Shown here in pieces: positions 27,915 to 36,611 of a stretch of 64,000 nucleotides of DNA. The position numbers and the translations under genes were made by a program. Where the stretch lies: the NCBI GenBank assembly GCA_021849075.1, contig JAJZTH010000019.1, positions 1-64,000 on the forward strand, given 5' to 3'. Each line of letters begins with the position of its first letter. Positions within the stretch are counted from its first letter, which is position 1. This stretch comes from Pseudomonadota bacterium. Its GTDB lineage: Bacteria > Pseudomonadota > Alphaproteobacteria > Sphingomonadales > Sphingomonadaceae. The notes under the pieces were generated by a model, which saw nothing but the letters and a program-made list of their open reading frames with translations, made no database searches and was not told the DNA's origin.

Positions 27915-28183
27915 ATGAAATCAGCCAGGAAGTCCGTATCAGCAACAAGCGTGGCCTTCATGCCCGCGCCAGCGCCAAATTCGTGACCCTGGCCAGCGGC
28001 CTGCCCGCCGACATCATCGTCAGCAAGGACGGCAATCATGTCACCGGCACATCGATCATGGGCCTGATGATGCTCGGCGCGGCGATGGGCGATCATATCA
28101 CCATCAAGGCGACCGGTCCCGAAGCCGTCGATTCGCTGGGCAAGCTGGTGACGCTGGTGGAGGACAAGTTCGGCGAGGAATGA
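27911..28183 (+). CDS. HPr phosphocarrier protein
   Basis: 90-residue HPr of the NPr type. The active His17 lies in NKRGLHARASAKF and the HprK target Ser48 in TGTSIMGLMML, so both phosphorylation sites are retained. It closes the chvI-chvG-hprK-rapZ-EIIA-HPr cluster. No hairpin terminator is evident in the 80 bases that follow before the convergent gene. Confidence 0.94.
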   Translation: MNEISQEVRISNKRGLHARASAKFVTLASGLPADIIVSKDGNHVTGTSIMGLMMLGAAMGDHITIKATGPEAVDSLGKLVTLVEDKFGEE

Positions 28184-28264
28184 CGGCCGCGTAACGATCT
28201 GTCCCGATCCAGCAATGAAATGTCCGATTCGGCGGGAAATATGCGAAGTTAAGCCCGCGCCTTC

Positions 28265-29035
28265 CTATTTGCTGTAGCGCCCCTCGGCCACCCATCTCGC
28301 CGTCAGCGCCTTGGCCGCATCGACATCCTGCGGAAAATCGACCTCCTGCCACTCCAGCCCCTCGATCGAAGCGGTGCCGACCCGATTGCCCTTGGCGATG
28401 ATGTCAATCGCGCGCAGATACCAGCGCTCCACCCCCTCGGGCGTGCGCATCATCTGATCGATCTGGTTGCGGAAGATCGCCGGGCCTTCGCCGGTGAAGG
28501 CCAGCATGCCGATCGATTCGGCATTGGTGTCGGGCGGCAACAGCCGCTTGCCGATATGGTGCAGCCGGCCGCTTTCGTCCCGGTTCACCTTCATGTCGTC
28601 ATCATCATAATCGCCGTCGGGCTTCACATCGACGGTCACGGTGATCGCATCCTGCGCGCCGGCGATCAGCTTCGCGACGATCTCGTCGGAAATGATGGTA
28701 TCGCCGTTCAGGATGATGAAGTCCCGGTCCATCTCCTCCCGCACGATCCAGCAGGTGCCCAGATTGTCGGCCACCTGAAAGAAGGGGTTGAACACGGTGC
28801 GGATGCGCACGCCGGTATCGCGGTACAACTGCAACGCATGGTCTTCGACCCGCTCCGTGCGAAATCCGGTGACGACGACGATGTCGGTGACGCCATTGGC
28901 CGCCAGCGCCGCGACCTGCCAGCTGATCAGGCTGCGGCCATTGAATTCGATCATGCACTTGGGCACGTCGCGGGTCAGGGGAAGCAGGCGCGAGCCTTGG
29001 CCGGCGGACAGGATGATGGCTTTAGTGATCGTCAT
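28265..29035 (-). CDS. Sugar/phosphocholine nucleotidyltransferase family protein
   Basis: 256-residue NTP-transferase. The N-terminal nucleotide loop AIILSAGQGSRLLPLTRDVPKCMIEF is complete, and FIILNGDTIISDEIV plus VDFPQDVDAAKAL match the phosphocholine cytidylyltransferase-like subgroup; the exact substrate is not determinable. ATG 29035 (MTITKAIILSAG) is chosen because the fold begins there, although an upstream in-frame start exists. It is divergent from a flippase gene, so both probably serve surface-glycan assembly. Confidence 0.85.
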   Translation of the reverse strand: MTITKAIILSAGQGSRLLPLTRDVPKCMIEFNGRSLISWQVAALAANGVTDIVVVTGFRTERVEDHALQLYRDTGVRIRTVFNPFFQVADNLGTCWIVREEMDRDFIILNGDTIISDEIVAKLIAGAQDAITVTVDVKPDGDYDDDDMKVNRDESGRLHHIGKRLLPPDTNAESIGMLAFTGEGPAIFRNQIDQMMRTPEGVERWYLRAIDIIAKGNRVGTASIEGLEWQEVDFPQDVDAAKALTARWVAEGRYSK

Positions 29036-29127
29036 GACGCGGCTGTTAACGGCCAATCTTGCCAAAAAAAAGGCGGCATTTGCACTCACCCCCGCGCTCG
29101 CCTAAAGCGCGAGGCATCTTCGATGCC

Positions 29128-30459
29128 ATGACGCAAGGTTCGGCAGTCCATATGATATTCAAGCGCGGATCGGGCGCGGCAGGCGACGGCTTCGCCCGCA
29201 TCCTGGCCAATACCGGCTGGCTGCTGGGCGGCAAGGGCGTGGGCGCAGTGCTCAGCCTCGCCTATCTCGCCATTGTCACCCGCACGTTGGGGGTGGAGGA
29301 TTTCGGCCGCTTCGCGCTGGTGCTCAGCGCCGCCAACGTCATCAAGGCGCTGACCAGCTTCGACAGCTGGCAGATCGTCGTGCGCTATGGCCAGCCGCAT
29401 CTGGCGCAGGGCAATGGCGACGCGCTCAACCGCGTGCTGCGCTTCTGCATCGTCATCGACCTCGCCTCCGCGCTGGTGGGCGGCGCGGTGGCGGCCGCCA
29501 TCATCCTGCTGTTCGGCAACATGCTGGAGTTGGAGCCGGGCGCCGGGCTTCAGGCGTGGCTCTTCTGCATGGTGATGATGATCACCATCCGGTCCAGCCC
29601 GACCGGCGTGCTGCGCCTGTTCGACCGCTTCGATTCGGCCGCCTTCGCCGAAACCATGATTCCGGTGGGCCGTATGGTTGGCGCGGTCGTCGCTTGGGTG
29701 GTCATGCCCGACATCACAGGCTTCCTGATCGCCTGGGCCTTTGCCGAACTGGTCTGCGCCATCGCCTATTGGTGGCTGGCGATCCGGGTCGGCGGCGACC
29801 GGATCGGCAGCTGGCGCGCGGGCCGCGCGCTCGATGCGCGCCATGAAAATCCCGGCATCATCGGCTTCCTGACCGCCACCAACCTTCAGACCAGCCTGGG
29901 GTCGATCGGCCAGCAGGTCGCGGTCCTGATTGTCGGCGCCTTTGTCGGCCCGACCGGCGCGGGTCTCTATCGCCTCGCCAATCAGCTCGCCAATTCGCTG
30001 ACCAAGATCAGCAGCCTGCTCTCGCGCAGCATCTTCGTCGAACTGTCCCGGACCAGCACCCATGGCAAGGAAGCGCTGGGCGCGCTGTTCCGCCGCACCA
30101 ACAAGCTGGCGCTGGCGGCGGGCGCGGTCATCATCGGCCTGATTCTGACGATCGGCCATCCGCTGCTGGGGCTGATCGCGGGCAAGGAATTTCTGCCCGC
30201 CTATCCGCTGCTGCTGATGCTGGGCGTGGCGGCCTGCATCGACCTGATCGGGGTCAGCTATCGCCCGCTGCTGATGGCGACCGACCGGGCCAGCCTGTCG
30301 CTGCGCATCACTTTCGTATCGACGCTGCTGCTGCTGGGCCTGCAATCGGCGCTGCTGCCGCTGTACGACACCAAAGGCGCGGCGATGGCGAACATCCTGT
30401 CGTCCCTCGCCAGCTTCGCGATGATGGGCCTCGCCAGCCGCCGCGCGATGCGCAGTTGA
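29128..30459 (+). CDS. Oligosaccharide flippase (Wzx/MATE-like)
   Basis: About 443 residues from ATG 29128 (ATG 29152 also possible). It is an integral membrane protein with some 12 hydrophobic segments and the polysaccharide-biosynthesis signature near the start (GWLLGGKGVGAVLSLAYLAIVTRTLGVEDFGRFALV). Wzx proteins move lipid-linked oligosaccharides across the inner membrane. The gene stands apart from a full polysaccharide cluster; only the divergent nucleotidyltransferase is glycan-related nearby. The transported glycan is unknown. Confidence 0.85.
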   Translation: MTQGSAVHMIFKRGSGAAGDGFARILANTGWLLGGKGVGAVLSLAYLAIVTRTLGVEDFGRFALVLSAANVIKALTSFDSWQIVVRYGQPHLAQGNGDALNRVLRFCIVIDLASALVGGAVAAAIILLFGNMLELEPGAGLQAWLFCMVMMITIRSSPTGVLRLFDRFDSAAFAETMIPVGRMVGAVVAWVVMPDITGFLIAWAFAELVCAIAYWWLAIRVGGDRIGSWRAGRALDARHENPGIIGFLTATNLQTSLGSIGQQVAVLIVGAFVGPTGAGLYRLANQLANSLTKISSLLSRSIFVELSRTSTHGKEALGALFRRTNKLALAAGAVIIGLILTIGHPLLGLIAGKEFLPAYPLLLMLGVAACIDLIGVSYRPLLMATDRASLSLRITFVSTLLLLGLQSALLPLYDTKGAAMANILSSLASFAMMGLASRRAMRS

Positions 30460-30469
30460 TAAAGATAAA

Positions 30470-30568
30470 CCGTTCGCCCTGAGCCTGTCGAAGGGCTGCA
30501 CTTCTTGAAGAAAGGAACAGGGGTTAGCCTTACGACTGCCTTCGGCTCGACAAGCTCAACCCGAACGG
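30470..30568. repeat. REP-like palindromic element, copy 3
   Basis: CCGTTCGCCCTGAGCCTGTC begins at 30470, and the inverted half TCGACAAGCTCAACCCGAACGG ends at 30568. The arms pair as in copies 1 and 2. It lies between convergent genes. Confidence 0.75.
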
Positions 30569-30596
30569 AGGGCGATAGAACCGCCCTTCTAACTTT

Positions 30597-30773
30597 TCAG
30601 TCGGCTTCTTCGACCGGCGCGCCGGGACCGTTCTTCAGCACCGACTCGATCGCGTTCTTCGCCCCGGCCTTGCTGGCATAGCCTTCGGTCCAGAAGATGG
30701 TTTCGCTATTATATTTGAACTTGGCGACGAACTCGCCCGCCTTGTTCTTCTCGATCACGAACTTATGCGCCAT
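30597..30773 (-). CDS. DUF1508 (YegP-like) small protein
   Basis: 58-residue protein with one YegP repeat (KFVIEKNKAGEFVAKFKYNSE, TEGYASKAGAKNAIESVLKN). The repeat occurs once or twice in family members; its function is not established. GGAG precedes ATG 30773. It lies just downstream of, and on the same strand as, the oxidoreductase/hydrolase pair, so it could be co-transcribed with them. Confidence 0.85.
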   Translation of the reverse strand: MAHKFVIEKNKAGEFVAKFKYNSETIFWTEGYASKAGAKNAIESVLKNGPGAPVEEAD

Positions 30774-30798
30774 GGCTTGTCTCCAGAGACCCGTTTCG

Positions 30799-31902
30799 TC
30801 AGCGAAACCGATCTGGACAATAGGCCCGCGAATCGACGCTGGCAATGGTCGCCGGCGGCGTGGCTCCGGTGATCATTGCCGCCCCCAGCAGGGCCGCTGC
30901 CGGCGCCGTCTGAATGCCAAAGCCCCCCTGCCCGGCGAACCAGAAAAATCCGGGCGCCGTCGGATCAAAACCATAGACCGGCGCGCGATCGGGCGCGAAG
31001 CTGCGCAGTCCCGCCCATTTATGCGCGATCCCGCCGATCCGCCAGTCCACCGCCTCTTCGAATCGGGCGACCGCTTCGGCCACCGCCAGCTCTTCGGGCG
31101 CGGCGTCACAGGGCGGCGACGGTTCCTCATCATGCGGGGTCAGCCAGATGCGGTTGCGTCCTTCCGGCTTGAAGTAAAAACGCGCCTGCATGTCCATGAT
31201 CAGCGGCAGATCGGGCGATGGCAGGTCGGGCACGTCGATCTGCACCACCGTCCGCCGCAGCGGCACAATGCCCACCGGCGCAACGCCGCAGGCCATCGCC
31301 ACATCATCGGCCCATGCTCCGGCCGCATTGACCAGCAAGCCGCAATGGATCGCCCCGTCGCGCGTCTCGATGCGCCAGCCGCCTTCCTCCCGGCGCGCGG
31401 CTTCCAGCCGGGTCGCCAGCCTGACCTCGCCGCCCAATCGCTTCAGCTTGCGCAGATAGGACTGATGCAGCGCCGCAACGTCAATGTCCTGGCAGCTCGC
31501 CTCCATCACACCCAGCGTCCAACCCGGCCGCAGCCCCGGCACCAGCGTCGCCGGATCAACCGGTTGCAAGTCGACCCGCCCGGCAAAGGCGGTCAGAAAC
31601 CCATCCCGCAACGGTTCGTCCCCCGGCCGCCCGATATGCAGCGTGCCGCGCGGCGACAGGAAACTGCCGTCATGAAATTCGGGATCTGGCGCGGACAACA
31701 TAGGCCCGGACGCAGTCGTCAGCGGCTGAACCACCGGCCCGCCATAGGTTTCTTCCCAGAAGGCGACCGACCGACCCGTTGCGTGATAGCCGGCGCGATC
31801 CTCCATCTCCAGCACCACGACATGAGCATGGGCGGCCAGTTCGGCGCCCAGACTGGCGCCCGCCATGCCGCCGCCAATGATCACGATGTCAGGATGGTTC
31901 AA
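30799..31902 (-). CDS. FAD-dependent oxidoreductase (DAO/glycine oxidase-like)
   Basis: 367-residue DAO-family flavoenzyme. It has N-terminal dinucleotide motif DIVIIGGGMAGASLGAELAAHA, a central LLVNAAGAWADDVA and a C-terminal WFAGQGGFGIQTAPAAALLGA FAD-contact segment. The family oxidises amino acids, N-methylated amino acids or sarcosine; the substrate cannot be told from the sequence. The start is TTG 31902, overlapping the hydrolase stop as TTGA. It is translationally coupled to the alpha/beta hydrolase upstream. Confidence 0.85.
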   Translation of the reverse strand: MNHPDIVIIGGGMAGASLGAELAAHAHVVVLEMEDRAGYHATGRSVAFWEETYGGPVVQPLTTASGPMLSAPDPEFHDGSFLSPRGTLHIGRPGDEPLRDGFLTAFAGRVDLQPVDPATLVPGLRPGWTLGVMEASCQDIDVAALHQSYLRKLKRLGGEVRLATRLEAARREEGGWRIETRDGAIHCGLLVNAAGAWADDVAMACGVAPVGIVPLRRTVVQIDVPDLPSPDLPLIMDMQARFYFKPEGRNRIWLTPHDEEPSPPCDAAPEELAVAEAVARFEEAVDWRIGGIAHKWAGLRSFAPDRAPVYGFDPTAPGFFWFAGQGGFGIQTAPAAALLGAAMITGATPPATIASVDSRAYCPDRFR

Positions 31903-32864
31903 CGGGCATTCTCGTCCAGAAAGGCGTCGATCCGGCCCAGCGCATCGAGCCGGACGGGATCGAGTTCGCGCAATATTTCATGCGCCGCTTCGGAGCCATA
32001 GACATGCAGGCGTGCGCCGGCAATGCGCGCCGCCACCTGGCGGATGACCGGGGTGGACACAAGCTGATCGGCCGACGTCGCCAGAATCAGCATCGGCGTG
32101 GCGATCTGCGCCACGCCCGGCCCTTCCGCCAGCGCCCGAGTCGATTCGAGCGCTTGCAGCACCCAGTTCCAGCTCGGCGGCCCCAGCGCGATCTCGCGGC
32201 TATGGTCGCGCCACCACAATTCGTCGGCATAGCGATCCGGGTCATGCGTCAGTCTTTTCTGCCGCAACCGGCGGAGTCTTTCCGAATGCTCCTTCTGCGT
32301 CCAGGCCCGTTTCTTGTCATGCCCGCGCGCCACCATGACCCGCGCGATCGCCACCGCCAACCAGCGCGGCAAGGGCGCGCTGTGCAGCCCCAGCATCGGC
32401 GCAACCGCCACGGCAGCATCGGGCGGCGGCATCCCTTCGGCCAGCGCCCGCACCAGCATATGCCCGCCCATGCTATGGGCGACGATGGCGGTGGGACCAT
32501 CGCCTGCATTTCGCCAGTCATCCGCTATATCTTTGAGATCAGCGATATAATCGGCAAAGTCATCGATATGGCCGCACAGCGGATCGTCGGTCAGCCGACC
32601 CGATCCGCCCTGCCCGCGCCAGTCGAAACTGGTCACGGCCCAGCCTCGCATCGCCCAATGGTGGATGACTTCGAGATATTTCTCGATCATGTCGCCGCGC
32701 CCGCCCAGCACCAGCATCCGCCCGCGCGCGCCATCGCCCAGTCGATAGCGGCGGATCGCCCAACCATCGGCCGCATGCCAGTAATCCAGCCGCCCGCCAA
32801 CGGGCCAGGCCCGCCGATCGATCGGCAAGGCGGCGTGCGCAAACTGGAAATCGGGTGAATCCAT
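31899..32864 (-). CDS. Alpha/beta hydrolase (lysophospholipase-like)
   Basis: 321-residue serine hydrolase of the PldB/monoacylglycerol-lipase type. The nucleophile elbow is VAHSMGGHM (Ser near residue 150). The oxyanion region is VTSFDWRGQGGSGR, a late Asp lies in LILATSADQLV, and the final His is in GSEAAHEILRE. No signal peptide is seen. It is the first gene of a two-gene operon with the FAD oxidoreductase. The substrate is unknown; lysophospholipids or acylglycerols are typical for the family. Confidence 0.85.
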   Translation of the reverse strand: MDSPDFQFAHAALPIDRRAWPVGGRLDYWHAADGWAIRRYRLGDGARGRMLVLGGRGDMIEKYLEVIHHWAMRGWAVTSFDWRGQGGSGRLTDDPLCGHIDDFADYIADLKDIADDWRNAGDGPTAIVAHSMGGHMLVRALAEGMPPPDAAVAVAPMLGLHSAPLPRWLAVAIARVMVARGHDKKRAWTQKEHSERLRRLRQKRLTHDPDRYADELWWRDHSREIALGPPSWNWVLQALESTRALAEGPGVAQIATPMLILATSADQLVSTPVIRQVAARIAGARLHVYGSEAAHEILRELDPVRLDALGRIDAFLDENAR

Positions 32865-32912
32865 AGGCGATGGTTACTCTTTGGTAAGCCATAAGGTCTA
32901 GGGACAGACCGC

Positions 32913-33386
32913 ATGTCATGGGATTTTTTCAGGCTTTTGCTGATCTGCGCCCTGGGGGCGTTGCTGATCCTGGCGGCGATCACCGATCTGCGTACGCGCA
33001 TCATCTCCAACCGGCTCAATCTGGCCATCGCCCTTCTGGCGCCGCTTTGGTGGCTGGCCTGGGGATTGGCGGTCTGGCCGGACATGGCGGTGCAGCTTCT
33101 GTCCGGGCTGGTCGTGTTCGCGCTGTTCGCGGCGCTGTTCGCCATCGGCATGATGGGTGGCGGCGACGTCAAGCTGCTGGGCGCGCTGGCGTTGTGGTTC
33201 CCCTGGCAGGCCACATTGTCGCTGATCGTGCTGATGGCGCTGCTGGGCGGCGCGGTGACGATCGTGACGCTCATCCATCATCGGATGGCGAAAAAACAGG
33301 GCCAGCCGGAGATCCCCTACGGCGTCGCCATATCCATCGCAGCGCTTTGGCTGCTTGGCGAACGATATCTTAACCAGTTTGCGTGA
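32913..33386 (+). CDS. cpaA: Prepilin peptidase CpaA (A24 family)
   Basis: 157-residue inner-membrane aspartic peptidase that trims Flp prepilin. The catalytic pair is Asp25 in AAITDLRTRIISN and Asp85 in GMMGGGDVKLLG. It has four to five hydrophobic helices and lacks the N-terminal methylase domain, as usual for CpaA/TadV. It opens the tad locus; the Flp pilin gene normally nearby is not seen in this window. Confidence 0.93.
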   Translation: MSWDFFRLLLICALGALLILAAITDLRTRIISNRLNLAIALLAPLWWLAWGLAVWPDMAVQLLSGLVVFALFAALFAIGMMGGGDVKLLGALALWFPWQATLSLIVLMALLGGAVTIVTLIHHRMAKKQGQPEIPYGVAISIAALWLLGERYLNQFA

Positions 33387-33437
33387 TGTTCCGGGTGCTG
33401 GGGGCAGTGCACCCATTTGAGGGAGGCGAATTTCGTC

Positions 33438-34451
33438 ATGGATGCCAAGAAAATCGTGCTGTTGGTGGGGGCGCTGATCATAGCGGTCACGACAGCCCTG
33501 CTTGCTCGCAGCATGTTGAGCAGCTCCAGCGCGCCACAGGTGAACGCTGCGGCCATGCCGAACGAAGCGGATCAGCCCCATGTGCTGGTCGCGACCAAGG
33601 CGCTGCCCGTAGGCACCATCCTGGACGCGGAAAGCTTCCGCTTCCAGCCCTGGCCCAAGGATCTGGTCGAACAGGTCTATTATCTGCGCGGTCAGGCTGA
33701 TCCCGCCAAGCTGGCCGGCAGCGTCGTGCGCACCGCCATCACCGCCGGGCAACCACTGACGCAGGGCGCATTGGTGAAGCCGGGCGAACGCGGCTTCCTG
33801 GCTGCCGCCCTTGGCCCGGGCATGCGCGCCGTGACGGTGCCGGTATCGGCGCAAAGCTCGGTCGCGGGCTTCGTCTTTCCGGGCGACCGCATCGACCTCG
33901 TCCTGACGCAGAGCGTCAATGGCGGCGGCGACGGCGATCCGCTCAAAGTGTCCGAAACCATCCTGCGCAATCTGCGCGTGCTCGCCACCGACCAGCGCAT
34001 GGATGCGATGGGTGCGGACGGCAAGCCCGAAGTGCGCACCTATTCCAACGTCACGATCGAAGTGACGCCCAAGATCGCCGAGAAGATCGCCGTGTCGCAG
34101 ACCATCGGATCGCTGTCCATGTCGCTCCGCTCGATCGCCGACAATGCGTCGGATCTGGATGCGGCGATCGCCGGCACCGATGTCGACCTGCCCGGTAATG
34201 CGAACGCAAACGCAGAAAAGGCGATCATCGCAAAGCTGGCGGCTCGCCCTGTCGATCGCGGCTCTACCTATTCGACCGGCGCAGACGTGTCGCGCTACCA
34301 GCGCAGCTCCGTGCCTGCCAAGGCCGACGCGCCGATCCCGCAGATGGCGGCCGCCAACGGCGCGCCCGTGGGCACGGTCGCCTTCAAGGGACCAGTGATC
34401 CGCGTCGCGCGCGGCACCAATGTGACCGAAGTTCCGGTCGGGGGTAAGTGA
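33438..34451 (+). CDS. cpaB: Flp pilus assembly protein CpaB
   Basis: 337 residues from ATG 33438 (GGGAGGCG upstream). An N-terminal membrane anchor (IVLLVGALIIAVTTALLA) is followed by the SAF/CpaB domain (VLVATKALPVGTIL, VRTAITAGQPL, VPVSAQSSVAGFVFPGDRIDLVLT). CpaB (RcpC) is a periplasmic partner of the CpaC secretin. The C-terminal third is a looser linker. It is tightly spaced with cpaC (one base between stop and start codons). Confidence 0.93.
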   Translation: MDAKKIVLLVGALIIAVTTALLARSMLSSSSAPQVNAAAMPNEADQPHVLVATKALPVGTILDAESFRFQPWPKDLVEQVYYLRGQADPAKLAGSVVRTAITAGQPLTQGALVKPGERGFLAAALGPGMRAVTVPVSAQSSVAGFVFPGDRIDLVLTQSVNGGGDGDPLKVSETILRNLRVLATDQRMDAMGADGKPEVRTYSNVTIEVTPKIAEKIAVSQTIGSLSMSLRSIADNASDLDAAIAGTDVDLPGNANANAEKAIIAKLAARPVDRGSTYSTGADVSRYQRSSVPAKADAPIPQMAAANGAPVGTVAFKGPVIRVARGTNVTEVPVGGK

Positions 34452-34452
34452 G

Positions 34453-35931
34453 ATGAAGAGCTTGCACTATCGCACCCCGCGCCTCGCCGCCCCGGCGATT
34501 GCGCTGGGCCTGGCGGTCGCGGCCGTCGCGGCCCCGATCACCGCCCTCAACGCGGCCCCATCCAGCACGCAGGATAATGCGATCCTGCTGTCGGTGGGCG
34601 GCAGCCGGGTGGTCAATCTGCCGGCCAAGATGTCGGATGTGGTGATCGCCGATCCCGATGTGGTCGATGTCCATGTCCGTTCGCAGAACCAGCTGTACCT
34701 GATCGCCAAGAAGCCCGGCGAAACCACCGTCTTCGCCACGGCTACCAACGGCAAGGTGCTGTTTTCCGGCACAGTGCGCGTCGGCAACAACCTGACCAGC
34801 ATCGATGACATGCTGCGTCTGGCGATGCCCGGCGCCAACATCGCGGTCAACAAGATGAACGGCATGGTCCTGTTGACCGGCACGATCCAGGCGCCCGAAG
34901 ACGCGGCCGAGGCCGAACGCCTGACCCAGGCTTTCGTTGGCAAGGACGTCACCGTGGTCAGCCGCCTGCGCATGGCGACCCCGCTTCAGGTGATGTTGCA
35001 GGTCAAGATCGCCGAAGTCGCCAAGGATGTCGGCCACCGGATCGGCACCAACTTCACCAGCGTCGACACCAGTGGCGGCAAGGTGGGCGGCTTCGTGGGT
35101 GGCGGCACCCGCAGCGCCGCGACCTATGATCGCGACAACAATTGGTGGACCTTCAGCGCACCGACGGACGGCACTTACAGCCTGGGCGGCGTCGCCCGCA
35201 TTCTGGGCATGGACGTTGCCGGCGCGCTGGACCTGGCGGAATCGAGCGGCCTCGCCACCATGCTGGCGCAGCCTAACCTGACCGCAATCTCCGGCGAAAC
35301 CGCCAGCTTCCTGGCCGGTGGCGAATATCCCTACACCGTCAACAACGGGCCGTCGTCGGGCAACAGCATCGAATTCAAGCAATATGGCGTGCAGCTGGCC
35401 TTCACGCCGACGGTGCTGGCCGATGGCCGCATTTCGATGCGGGTGCGCCCGACCGTGTCCAGCCTCGACTTTTCGGTCAACGCAAGCGTTCCCGCCCTGC
35501 GCAGCCGCACGGCGGAAACCACGGTCGAACTGGGTTCAGGTCAGGCGTTCATGATCGCCGGCCTGCTCAACAATGAAACCAGCAATGCGGTCAACAAGGT
35601 GCCGGGTCTGGGCGACATCCCGATCCTGGGCAGCCTGTTCAAGTCGCGCAATTTCCAGCGCAACGAAACGGAACTGGTCATCGTCGTCACCCCCTATCTG
35701 GTGAAGCCGATGAATGCCTCCGACGTGCGCCTGCCCACCGATGGTTTCCGCTCCGCGACCGAAGCGCAGGGCCTGCTGCTGCAACAGGGCAGCGACGGCG
35801 TCAGCGGCGGGCGCAGCTATCAGCCCAGCCGCGCCCCCGGCTCGCCGGTTCCCGCCCCCGGGCCGCAAGCATCCGCCACGGCGCCGCGGCCGGGCAAGGC
35901 GGGCACGGTAGCCCCCGGCTTCAGCTTCTGA
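34453..35931 (+). CDS. cpaC: Outer membrane secretin CpaC
   Basis: 492-residue type II/IV secretin (RcpA). It has a signal peptide, BON/STN-type N domains (VVNLPAKMSDVVIADPDVVDVH) and the secretin core with the closing VPGLGDIPILGSLFKS and ETELVIVVTPYLVKP signatures. It forms the outer-membrane gate for the Flp pilus. The C-terminal tail is Pro/Ala-rich. It is the third gene of the tad operon. Confidence 0.95.
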   Translation: MKSLHYRTPRLAAPAIALGLAVAAVAAPITALNAAPSSTQDNAILLSVGGSRVVNLPAKMSDVVIADPDVVDVHVRSQNQLYLIAKKPGETTVFATATNGKVLFSGTVRVGNNLTSIDDMLRLAMPGANIAVNKMNGMVLLTGTIQAPEDAAEAERLTQAFVGKDVTVVSRLRMATPLQVMLQVKIAEVAKDVGHRIGTNFTSVDTSGGKVGGFVGGGTRSAATYDRDNNWWTFSAPTDGTYSLGGVARILGMDVAGALDLAESSGLATMLAQPNLTAISGETASFLAGGEYPYTVNNGPSSGNSIEFKQYGVQLAFTPTVLADGRISMRVRPTVSSLDFSVNASVPALRSRTAETTVELGSGQAFMIAGLLNNETSNAVNKVPGLGDIPILGSLFKSRNFQRNETELVIVVTPYLVKPMNASDVRLPTDGFRSATEAQGLLLQQGSDGVSGGRSYQPSRAPGSPVPAPGPQASATAPRPGKAGTVAPGFSF

Positions 35932-35947
35932 CGGAAGGACGAAAGAC

Positions 35948-36610
35948 ATGACTTCCCACCTCTCGCCCCGTCTCTCGCTCAAGACCCTTGGCGCAATCGC
36001 GCTGATGGCCCTGCCGCTGGCGGGCTGCATGACCGACACCCCCAATCGCAGCGTGGAATCGGTGCACCAGCCCGTCGTGAGTTACGCGACCTACACGTTC
36101 GATGTGCAGGCCGGATCGAGCGGCGACCTGTCGCCGGCCGAAGCTGGCCGCCTCAATGACTGGTTCGGCTCGATCGGGCTTGGCTATGGCGATCAGGTCG
36201 CGGTCGTGACCGATGGCGGCTATTACAGCCCGGCCGTTCGCGAAGACATCGCCAATGTCGTCGCGCGCCACGGCCTGCTGGTCGGCGAAGACAGCTCGGC
36301 TGCGGCGGGCGCTGCGCCGGCGGGCAGCATCCGTCTGGTCGTGCGTCGCGCCAGCGCCAGCGTGCCGGGCTGCCCCAACTGGCGCTCGACGCAGGAAACC
36401 GATCCCAATCTGGCGACCTCGTCCAATTTCGGCTGCGCCACCAACAGCAATTTGGCGGCCATGGTCGCCAACCCTGAAGATCTGGTTCGTGGGCAGGGTT
36501 CAAACAGCGATCTGCGCACCGACACATCCAACCGCGCCATTTCCACCTATCGCGAAAAGAAGCCGACGGGTGCCGGCGACCTGAAGCAGATCACGGCAGG
36601 AGGCCAGTAA
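35948..36610 (+). CDS. cpaD: Pilus assembly lipoprotein CpaD
   Basis: 220 residues with a lipobox LPLAGC (Cys about residue 26), then the CpaD domain with VPGCPNWRSTQETD, SSNFGCATNSNLAAMV and a closing basic tail. CpaD stabilises the CpaC secretin. GGAAGGA precedes the ATG. One base separates its stop from the cpaE start, so they are coupled. Confidence 0.93.
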   Translation: MTSHLSPRLSLKTLGAIALMALPLAGCMTDTPNRSVESVHQPVVSYATYTFDVQAGSSGDLSPAEAGRLNDWFGSIGLGYGDQVAVVTDGGYYSPAVREDIANVVARHGLLVGEDSSAAAGAAPAGSIRLVVRRASASVPGCPNWRSTQETDPNLATSSNFGCATNSNLAAMVANPEDLVRGQGSNSDLRTDTSNRAISTYREKKPTGAGDLKQITAGGQ

Positions 36611-36611
36611 C

